16,724 nucleotides of DNA from Melampsora larici-populina 98AG31. Taxonomy: Eukaryota; Basidiomycota; Pucciniomycetes; Pucciniales; Melampsoraceae. Shown piece by piece: positions 10,001 through 16,724 of this stretch. Position 1 is the stretch's first letter, and each line of letters opens with the position of its first letter. The position numbers and the translations under genes were made by a program. A model generated the notes under the pieces. That model ran no database searches. It saw nothing but the letters and a program-made list of their open reading frames with translations, and was not told the origin of the DNA. Location of the stretch: positions 1 through 16,724 of the forward strand of contig NW_006768889.1 of NCBI RefSeq assembly GCF_000204055.1, written 5' to 3'.

Positions 10001-10124
10001 TTAATTCAGAGAGGGTTTCACTGGGGTGCACGCCGAAAACTTAGCTAAAGATAAGCGATATCGTTCACACCGATGTATTCCACGTAAGGCTGCCTTGAAT
10101 CTTGATTTCATTTGCAACCCTTAA
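7054..10124 (+). pseudogene. DDE transposase, four exons, inactivated
   Basis: This encoded the transposase that cuts and joins the surrounding element. Exons: 7054-8427, 8513-9739, 9802-9937 and 10010-10124; introns 62-85 bp with GT...AG and good phase. About 950 residues are spanned. The N-terminus is basic (PKKSKASKGQAKRWEKVRAA, likely nuclear targeting). Acidic and low-complexity stretches follow, including a Glu/Asn-repeat at 7821-7897. The catalytic core shows HDEST (Asp codon 8828-8830), FIFDCSSAH (Asp codon 9142-9144) and LPKFHCELNPIELYW (Glu codon 9712-9714), typical of the fungal DDE endonuclease family of Tc1/mariner/IS630 type. The D-to-E spacing of about 190 residues far exceeds the usual 34-39. 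Two lesions break it: TGA at 8603-8605 within ISTAN-stop-WLHFLGFR, where relatives have arginine, and a frame change at about 9086-9091 before AIPIFNYLFP, best explained by a 3n+1 base deletion. Confidence 0.92.
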
Positions 10125-10282
10125 ATTTTTTACTTTGTTATCTTCATGTTATCATCAATCTATACACAAGAATGTTATCCTGATTATAAATACAAGAATG
10201 TGATCTGAAATTTATATACGAAGTATGCTGTTTTGTCCTGAATGAGTTGTGAACAGAGGTGCTTGCACTGCTCTGCGTCTCA

Positions 10283-10398
10283 GGGTACTTAAGTAGCCAC
10301 TTAAGGGCTTACCTAAGTAGTTTAATACATAGGTTTAGTACTTAGGTACTTAACTTAAGTCATCAAGTACTTAATATTAGGCCCTTTAAGTACCTAGA
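10283..10398. repeat. Cluster of TACTTAAGTA-like palindromes
   Basis: At least six variants of (A)AGTACTTAA / CTTAAGTA / CCTAAGTA occur on both strands within about 115 bp, inside the transposon and downstream of its gene. The outer parts (GGGTACTTAAGTAGCC and GGCCCTTTAAGTACCTAG) are roughly inverted relative to each other. It could be a degenerate simple repeat, a nested tiny foldback insertion, or subterminal binding sites. Confidence 0.5.
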
Positions 10399-10581
10399 CC
10401 CAAATCTCGAGGTCTCGGAAAAAAAATTTTTTTTGAAAAAAAATTGGCCGAGCCGATCGTCTTACCAAGTCATTTCTGACACAAACACCATACTCTTAGC
10501 CCATAAATGACTTCTTACATATGCTTTAATAGTAGGTGTTAAGTGTATAAAATTGTGTAATCGAATTTTGATTTTGCGGAG

Positions 10582-10613
10582 AGGCTCTGGTCGTGACTAG
10601 ACTGGACCAACTG
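10582..10613 (-). repeat. Right terminal inverted repeat of the transposon
   Basis: The 32 bases end CTAGACTGGACCAACTG and perfectly match the inverted left end. The outer neighbour is TA at 10614-10615, the second half of the target duplication. Confidence 0.95.
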
Positions 10614-10615
10614 TA

Positions 10616-10924
10616 GGGGAGGCCAGAGGCCAATAAGGACCAGGCGCACGGCGGCCAGATTTTCTCGTCTCCTTATCTGGTTTTCTACCATCCGAGGGGA
10701 GTTTGAGTTTTGGATCGGGAATGATCAGCGCCTAAATTACTCTGTATAAGGAGTGACAGGTCACTGGCTGTCACGGGGCTACCTATCTATTCCCATGGAC
10801 CACTGCCAGATGTCACAAAACTAGACACTTGGTGCTGGTGAGTTCTTTCCGATGCGTTGGCATATGCATCCTTCCTGATCACTCATCGACTGACCGTTTC
10901 CATCAACCTCGCCTTCTTGCTTAA
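10616..10924. other. Spacer upstream of the Harbinger transposase
   Basis: No gene. It contains the right flank of the TA-targeting transposon and the presumed promoter of the 10925 gene. A small inverted repeat GTGACA...TGTCAC lies at about 10753-10774. The 11-mer CAAAACTAGAC at 10816-10826 recurs inverted at 16061-16071 on the far side of the convergent gene pair, so it is a weak candidate for an element-end motif. Confidence 0.35.
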
Positions 10925-12274
10925 ATGGGATCCCTACTGTTTCATCCGAACGGACTGCCTGTCTCTAGGTCGCCGGCTTTATCGAATTCCACCCTTATTT
11001 TTTCTTGGTGGTACCTGTACCAGTTTGAGGAACTTCGCGACATCCTTCAATACTTGACTTGGATCGAACGATTGGGAGGTGATCCTCTACCCGACCTTTC
11101 GGCTCGACGAGTAATTGTGGAGACTTGGCACCCACATGTCTGCAAGCTTACCACTCGATTTTATCCGGACGAAATACTGGAGATTCAAAACTGCGGTGGC
11201 TTTCCCGAGTCTGTCTTACTACCGAACCGAGCTCGAGAGGTTGGTAGTACCGCTCTCACCATCTATATGGCGCGTTTGGCTACGCCTTCTCGATATTTTG
11301 ACCTTTCACAAGTCTTCGGGCGCGACCTTTCAACCATCGGCCGTATCTGCCGTTGGGTCCGAGCTTGGATCTATGAGCACTGGGGTCCGCTTTTGCGTTG
11401 GGATCCACGACGTTATCCGCCAGCCGTTTTGGAAGGTTTCGCGGCTAGTTTAGTGGAGGCAAAGAATTGTCCTATGGACAATTGTGTTGGTTTTTTAGAC
11501 GGTAAGTGGTTTGCCTCCGCGCCGAATTAACTTTGCACATGGCTGATTTTCGACATCCAGGAACCGTGTGGCGAATCGCTCGTCCCAAATACAATCAGCG
11601 CGCGTTTTATAATGGCCACAAACGGGTGCACAGCCTGAAATACCAGGCTGTGGTGACACCAGAGTGAGTTCATGTATTCTATTTGGCCTGATTGTTTGTG
11701 TGTGTTAGCTAACACACAGTTTCAAATGTGCTCAAGCGGAATCACTGCCGATTTAACCGAGGCGTATATTGGTTCGCGCCACGACACGGCGATATTAAGG
11801 TTGTCAGGACTTACCGAAGTCCTGGAACGCGATGCAAAAGGTTTCGGTGGGCGACAAATGATGCTCTATGGAGATCAAGGTTACCAAAACTCGGCCGTCA
11901 TGCTCACTCCTTATGGTGGAATCAATCTTGATCCTGATCAAGCTTGGTTCAATCAAGTAATGGCCACTGTACAAATAGCCGTGGAACACGAATTCGGTAG
12001 TCTCCATAATGTATTCAGGATGTCTCAGTACAAAGGTGAGTGGTCCTCTATCACATGTTCCGTGTATCATGTGATGCTAATTACATAAATGTGGTCTTAT
12101 ATAGATAACCTACGTTTTTATGTCAACAAACTGAACCCCCTGTATCACTGCGCGGTCATCCTCAAGAACTTCTTGATATGTTGTGGTCGAGGCCCCCTCG
12201 GAGGGGTAGCCCCTCCTCCTAATTTGGAAGAATATTTGGCTGTGGTTCGGGTGGTGCCTGATATGGATGTTTGA
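10925..12274 (+). CDS. PIF/Harbinger-type DDE transposase (HARBI1-like)
   Basis: This is a nuclease of the PIF/Harbinger superfamily (DDE_4 type), acting in the nucleus on element ends, normally together with a Myb/SANT-like partner. Exons: 10925-11501, 11561-11663, 11737-12035 and 12105-12274; introns 59, 73 and 69 bp, all GT...AG and in phase, with CTAAC and CTAAT branch-like sites in introns 2 and 3. The product is 382 residues. A helix-turn-helix-like stretch (FDLSQVFGRDLSTIGRIC) sits at about 121-138. The catalytic triad is complete: GFLDGTVWRIARP (D192), MMLYGDQGYQN (D273) and AVEHEFGSLHNVF (E310). Also family-typical are YNGHKRVHSLKYQAVVTP and the C-terminal CAVILKNFL. The start at 10925 is the first Met in the open frame, and a further upstream exon cannot be excluded. 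No stop or frameshift is seen, so it may be functional. It converges on the minus-strand partner gene. Confidence 0.93.
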
Positions 12275-12462
12275 CCTGGTTGAAACTCGGTGGTATTCAT
12301 TCTAAGCAGAACGGGCATTTGTGTTTGGTTGGAATGGTTGGGGTTTCACCTAACTGCTATCCTTGGTTTTCATTTCGAATATGATGTAATTCACAATGTT
12401 GGCTGCTTAATGAATAATATATTGTTAAACATGCTGTTTGTTATTCATCCCGTGCCCAAATG
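12275..12462. other. Intergenic spacer after the transposase gene
   Basis: No coding frame that I can support. This is probably the 3' untranslated and termination region of the Harbinger transposase. Confidence 0.3.
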
Positions 12463-12486
12463 GCCAACCACTGTGGTGTGGTTGGC
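12463..12486. terminator. Hairpin 1 between convergent genes
   Basis: GCCAACCAC (12463-12471) pairs perfectly with GTGGTTGGC (12478-12486) around a 6-base loop. It is one of three hairpins within 250 bp. Transcript-end function is only one possible reading. Confidence 0.45.
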
Positions 12487-12503
12487 AAAGGTTTCCACAT
12501 TCG

Positions 12504-12581
12504 GTCTGATGCTCGTGTTGATCTTCTCAATACGAGCGTCCGAACATGTTCGGATTGAGAAGATCAACACGAGCATCAGAC
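12504..12581. repeat. Hairpin 2: perfect 28-bp stem with palindromic loop
   Basis: Arms 12504-12531 (starting GTCTGATGCTCGTGTTGATC) and 12554-12581 are exact inverted copies. The 22-base loop contains the 14-bp perfect palindrome CCGAACATGTTCGG (12540-12553). Such perfect arms imply a recent origin or selection. Candidates are a small foldback insertion, a transcribed hairpin that gives rise to small RNA, a shared 3' end structure for the two convergent genes, or a protein-binding site. Confidence 0.85.
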
Positions 12582-12680
12582 TGTGGCGGTCTCAGGGATG
12601 TATTTGGCTCGTCAACTCGAAAGTTGTCCACCACCCTGCTGTCCACTTCAGTTCAGTGGTGTGTGGTTTTCATGGTTTCG

Positions 12681-12712
12681 ATCGACTCGAAGTGTCACCG
12701 CTTCGAGTCGAT
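12681..12712. repeat. Hairpin 3: 12-bp stem
   Basis: ATCGACTCGAAG (12681-12692) and CTTCGAGTCGAT (12701-12712) form a perfect 12-bp stem with an 8-base loop TGTCACCG. It lies 100 bp beyond hairpin 2. Confidence 0.75.
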
Positions 12713-13023
12713 TTGATCATAGGTCTAGAGTCTATAACATTGAACCGCATTCACAATGAATTGAGATGTTAAATACAATGACAAGGACGAGATTGCGGAA
12801 GTAGAAATGAAATGGATGATGTGAGGTGAACGGGGATATATGAATGAACATTGGGGACAAAGGTATTCAAGACAAGTTCAATCGCGTGAGGAAGCGTTTT
12901 CAAAGTCATCTCATACGGAGACGGTGGGAATGGCCTGGCAAGGACAACAAAAGTGGTCAGTACCTTTTGAATTCCGAACTAAAATCAAAATCAAGTTCGT
13001 CCAGACGTACCTATTACAAAAGC
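12713..13023. other. 3' flank of the minus-strand partner gene
   Basis: No gene assigned. Two overlapping plus-strand frames (12840-13070 and 12844-13050) have no recognisable similarity and overlap the end of the opposite gene. The region probably holds that gene's 3' untranslated sequence. Confidence 0.35.
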
Positions 13024-15900
13024 TCAACTGGCACCTGTTGCTGCAGGTAAGCGTTCGGCTACCATCTTAAGTACTGATCCCATCTCATTGAGGGAACCTT
13101 GAACAGTAGCCATTGACCTCTTGAGCTCGTCAATCTGGCTATCCTTCTGATCCTTATCTTTCCGGCGATCTTGCAACTCATCACGTCGCAAACGAAGCGT
13201 TTCCCGAGCCATTTCGGAGTCCAGCTCGAGTCGAGCCTGAAATTGGCCCAACTCACGCTCACGCTGCAGGTTGGAGACCTTCGTCTGTTCCAGGTGTTGC
13301 TCGAGGGCCAGTGAGGTGAGATCATTGGCCTTTTCGGCGGCTTGGCTGCTCTTGAGGGTCACGTTCACCATGTGGCTAACAGATTCGTCTCCTTCGAGTT
13401 TTTTCAGCAAACTGTTCCGGACAACCTTTAACAAATTCCGAGGTCTGGTCCCGCTTTCAGGGTCATCTGACTGGCCTTCATCGTCATGCTCAACTTGTGC
13501 GCGAGGTGGGGCTGACCGAGGCCTGATGGCTTGTTCGTCGTGTAGGTCATTGGCTCGAGCGATGGCTTTCGCTCGAGCCTCTTTCGCCGCCCTGGCTTCC
13601 TGAACCGTCTCTATCATTTCCTAAAAGCGGTAATGGATGGGGTGAAAGGGTCAGTGGTGGAGATATTACCCATAACCGAAGAATCTTTAGATTAACAACT
13701 GACTTTTTCTTGCACCACGAAAGAATTTATCGTTTCCCGCAGTTCTTCATCTGTTTCGTGCGTGCCACTGGCACGTGCTGAAGCTGCTTCCACCTGGCCG
13801 AGCCAGGTCTTTGAGAGAAAGTCGTAGCGATTTCTCAAGGTGGTTGTTCTTGGGTTTGAAGAGAGATTATCGAACATGCCCGTGGGCTCGTGTAGATTCT
13901 ACATTTATCCAAAGAGGGTTACATTCGTCAAACAGGTGAAACAACGTGGTGAAATGAAATTGGTTACTTACCTTGATGAACTCAGTACACTGATGGAATC
14001 GATCGTTGACCTCTTTGGGCACAGCAAAAGGACGAAACTGAGCCAAGTGGCGAAGCCAGAAGAGGTCCACATAACCTGGAGGACCCCAACGCATACGACC
14101 CGGAGTTGACGATGGCTTGGGACTCGGTGTCGGAGCATCTGAGGGGCCGGCGTCCCAAAAAGCCGCCGAGCTGAAAGGCCATGAAGATGGTCCCTCACCT
14201 CCTTCAGCGCGCATTGAACTGGCCAGAGGAGCACGTAAGGCCGGACGTGCAGACCGAGTCGGCTCACGGGGGTCGCCAGTGTGATTGGCAAGCCTCGGTT
14301 GACGCCCTTTGCCACATAGGTCGACAGCCGCCGGCGTCGTGGTCCTGGGAGGTTGCCCAAATGGGCCTTGCCCCTCACGCCCGAGATAAGCAACCGGACG
14401 GTGAGGAACCAAACGATTCATGTCACGAGCTCCCAGAAGTGACTTGACAGGTGACCCGGGCCTCAGAGGGATCATGGGTTGAGGCCCAGCCGGTGTCGAC
14501 GTGAGTCGGCCAAAAGGTCGAAATTGTACCGTAGGTGTGATTTTTGTAACGTTCGACACCAGTTGATGAGGCACTGGCGCCACGGAGGGCAGTGGGCGTT
14601 GGTTCGGATGCGACACCGTAGGCTGACCATGGGCCAAACCTTGGGGGGGCTTACGAACGCGAGGTCCCTTGGCGACGTTTCCACGGGCAGGCGATGCACT
14701 CCTTCGACCTCGAGTCCGTGGAACATCCTCATTCAAGGCAGGATGTATCACAGGAGACTCCTTCCTAATCAGGGGGTTGCCCCCAAATGGGACGTTGGGC
14801 GCAGTGGCAGAAGAGGTCGGGGTAGATAACGAAGACAAAGAATGGGGTACACATCGCTGCCTACGAGCCGAGCTCAAGCGCGCAGCTACAAAATGACGCC
14901 CGAGGTGAGATAAAGTCAGAAGAAATTTATCTATTGTGAGCTTTCGTGAACGGACCTGAAGGCCCCGGAGCCACATTTTGATCTTCACCTTCAGAATCCA
15001 ACAAGAGGTCTCGCATGACCTCGTCTTCCCCAGAAGACGAATCAGGGCGTTCCGGTCGAAGAACATCGAGATTGTACCGGGCAGAAGCAGCCGCTTCACG
15101 CCTGGGGCTGACGCCGTCTCGGCACCATGGGAGGGGATCGGACTGATGGTCCAATCCATTCATCGCCCTTGCCTCAGTACACACGCCATTAAAAGAGACG
15201 GCGATCTTGTCGTCTGAAATCACCCGGGTTGATCGCCAGTTGACGATTTCGGGGTAGTCCGTTCTTGATCTCCATATCGGACGAGAGCAGTCATGTGTGA
15301 AAGTTTCCGCAGGTAGTTGGCCCGGTCTACGGTTGAATATATAAAACGGTCAGTCTGAGCAGGCAAAACGGCCAAAGGAATCGCCGAAAGACTCACCTGG
15401 GTTCGCTGGGGACCCACACTGCTCCTGGAGCAGCCAGGAACCGCTCAGTATCGCTCGGTGGTGCCTGAACTGAGGCGGGCAACACCTCACTCTTACTTGA
15501 GCTGGAAGGTTGTGGAACCTGCATGAACAGCCCACATTAGTGAACGATTCGAAAGAACTACTGCCCGAATTGGGAAAAGCGGATGGCTTCAACTAAGAAT
15601 ACAGGCTTACCGCCCCTCGGGAAGCAGGGTCATTGCGACTTGCACTACCCTCTGTTTCTTCGACCGGAGAGACAGTCACCGGAGTGACCGTAGGACCCAC
15701 CACCTGATGAGCAGGCCTCTGTTACCAGAGGCCATATCTATATTAGCCCACGTAGACCCAATTTGTATAACATATCTCGATCTGAAGAAAGACATCAGAC
15801 TTACAGGAGAGAAAGCTCGATTTTCATTACGCTCAAATTCAATCGAACCAAAGGTCACCAAGTTCCCAAGACCGCCAGCAGCCCCGGCTTGTAAACACAT
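13024..15900 (-). CDS. Myb/SANT-like coiled-coil protein, likely Harbinger partner
   Basis: Seven minus-strand exons join in phase: 15900-15805, 15718-15611, 15518-15397, 15326-14956, 14885-13972, 13898-13704 and 13620-13024. Introns are 70-92 bp, GT...AG; all donors are GTAAG/GTGAGT-like except GTCCGT at 14955 and GTCAGT at 13703. The product is 800 residues. Residues 1-232 are of unknown type. A long Pro/Arg/Ser-rich region (233-490) follows. A block at about 498-605 (YVDLFWLRHLAQFRPF, TLRNRYDFLSKTW, ASARASGTHETDEELRE) matches the pattern of Myb/SANT-like DNA-binding domains with their SGT.E..DE signature. A Glu/Arg-rich coiled coil occupies about 690-795. Such proteins accompany PIF/Harbinger transposases and guide them to the nucleus and element ends. 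Here it ends 750 bp from one, tail to tail. The Met at 15900 is tentative; another in-frame Met lies at 15963. An expanded host family is the alternative. Confidence 0.82.
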
Positions 15901-16002
15901 GTCAGCACTCGAGCTCTTCCAAAGGAAGAGCCATAAGCACTTCAATCGCAAAAAGCGAAACATGATTAAATAATAAAAAACTCATAAAAAAATACATTAC
16001 AT

Positions 16003-16078
16003 CTTAGTGGTCTAGTTTCAAAGACCCAGAAAAATATAATAAAATTAATTCCTCTTATTGGTCTAGTTTTGAAGACCC
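16003..16078. repeat. Pair of 25-bp direct repeats
   Basis: Positions 16003-16027 and 16054-16078 share 22 of 25 bases (CTTA.TGGTCTAGTTT..AAGACCC), spaced 51 bp apart, just upstream of the minus-strand partner gene. They could be promoter elements of that gene or subterminal transposase-binding repeats. Confidence 0.65.
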
Positions 16079-16139
16079 CAAGAATTGATGACAACTCTTC
16101 CTATAGGCTAATCTACGGAATGCGAGAGGTGTCAAGGTG

Positions 16140-16460
16140 ACAATGCAAAAATCAAAAATCAAAAATCACAATTCCCGGGTGCGAAATTCAAAAATCAAAG
16201 ACAAAACTACAGAAAATATTCAAATACAGGGCAAAAACCCCTGTACTGGAGTAAAAGTCATGGCACAAACCACTTTCAGACCAGGTTACGGCCCAAATTT
16301 CAGTAGATTGACAACTTGAAACTCAACATTTGTCACCCCATTGTCGCATTGACACAAAAAGTACCAGGAAAGCCACAAAAGAGGAAAACAAAATTCAAAA
16401 TTCAAAAAAACAAAAGTCGAAAATCAAAAAACAAATGTCAATAATCAAAAAACAACAATT
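16140..16460. repeat. AAAATC / AAATTC-rich degenerate simple-repeat tract
   Basis: Two sub-blocks, 16143-16200 and 16385-16455, are dominated by CAAAAATC and CAAAATTC units with strong strand asymmetry (A-rich on +, almost no G). The 180 bp between is more normal in composition. No gene is seen. Confidence 0.55.
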
Positions 16461-16724
16461 AACAAACCATAAACGAAGACCCCAAAGATGAAAACTTCAC
16501 ATTAGATGATGAAAATTGTACAAACCACCTCTCTACCTCTCTACCTCTCAACCAATCACACAACCCATACACCACACACCATCACCGATCATCTTATATT
16601 GGCCAGTCATTCATCCACATTCATCCATCTTTTGTCATAGTCTCCACCCATCCACCTTGTTCAACAAAACCTACACTACACTGACTTCTTGATTGTCGTC
16701 ACTCTTCTTATCCTTCTAATGCAG
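16461..16724. other. C/A- and CT-rich terminal flank
   Basis: Non-coding in appearance, with CTCTCTAC repeats (around 16530-16549) and CA-rich runs. The composition is like a fungal promoter/5' leader for a plus-strand gene beyond the window. The last bases (CTTCTAATGCAG) resemble a branch site plus 3' splice acceptor. Nothing beyond is visible to support this. Confidence 0.3.

Larger units (their letters stand above)
6840..10613 (+). mobile_element. Tc1/mariner-like DNA transposon, 3774 bp, complete ends
   Basis: The element is bounded by 32-bp terminal inverted repeats that are identical by eye (6840-6871 and 10582-10613), starting CAGTTGGTCC. It is flanked directly by TA on both sides (6838-6839 and 10614-10615). 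The TA duplication and CAGT-type termini fit Tc1/mariner and related TA-targeting families. It contains a single plus-strand transposase gene at 7054-10124, which is broken. Between the gene and the right end lie a TACTTAAG-rich cluster and an A8T8 run. Joining the flanks gives the predicted empty site ...CTGTGGTG-TA-GGGGAGGCC.... Confidence 0.93.
10816..16078. mobile_element. Putative two-gene PIF/Harbinger element, limits uncertain
   Basis: The convergent transposase (10925-12274) and Myb/SANT-like gene (13024-15900) match the usual two-gene content of autonomous PIF/Harbinger elements. I could not find long terminal inverted repeats or a TWA target duplication. The limits given are only the outermost positions of a shared inverted motif (CAAAACTAGAC at 10816-10826 and its complement at 16061-16071). 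The true ends may lie inside or outside these. Confidence 0.45.

Noticed and set aside
12840..13070. Plus-strand frames as a third gene between the convergent pair
   Set aside because: Two overlapping frames compete, both lack similarity, and both run into the opposite gene's last exon.
13971..14896. Plus-strand open frames opposite exon 5 of the partner gene
   Set aside because: They are antisense shadows of a GC-rich exon with no protein similarity and no splice support.
14886..15159. First ~90 residues of the 430-residue minus-strand open frame (13867-15159)
   Set aside because: This part is out of frame with the true exon 15326-14956 and crosses the intron 14886-14955. Only 14885-13972 of that frame is coding.

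Overview
The window looks like repeat-rich nuclear DNA of a filamentous basidiomycete, most likely a rust fungus (Pucciniales); that placement is an inference. It rests on short introns (59-118 bp) with GT...AG ends and CTAAC/CTGAC-like branch sites, an intron-dense housekeeping gene, and two transposase types common in basidiomycetes. No bacterial, organellar or viral features were seen.

Layout. 1-2830 has no gene I can support but holds a decayed interspersed repeat in at least three or four copies, two of them forming a foldback. 2833-3899 (-) is an intact seven-exon gene for Arp2/3 complex subunit 4 (ARPC4), the only confidently named host gene. 3900-5290 is intergenic and contains a GC-rich tandem repeat of about 80 bp. 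5292-6288 (+) is an AT-rich, unrecognised, apparently damaged gene. 6476-6635 is a small foldback MITE flanked by TA. 6840-10613 is a full-length DNA transposon of 3774 bp with perfect 32-bp terminal inverted repeats and a TA target duplication. It carries a four-exon DDE transposase gene broken by one stop codon and one frameshift. 10925-12274 (+) is an intact four-exon PIF/Harbinger transposase. It converges on an intact seven-exon gene at 13024-15900 (-) that encodes an 800-residue protein with a Myb/SANT-like block and a C-terminal coiled coil, the kind of partner that Harbinger transposases use. A cluster of strong hairpins, including a 28-bp perfect stem, lies between the two 3' ends. 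15901-16724 is AT-rich with short repeats and has no gene.

How it fits together. The right half (about 10.8-16.1 kb) is best read as a two-gene Harbinger-like element or its remains: a nuclease (D192, D273, E310 all present) and a DNA-binding partner, both open across every predicted splice junction. I could not find convincing outer terminal repeats, so the element's limits are open. The left half shows nested, older mobile DNA around a conserved cytoskeletal gene. All exon structures were read by eye from splice signals, frame continuity and family similarity, with no transcript data.
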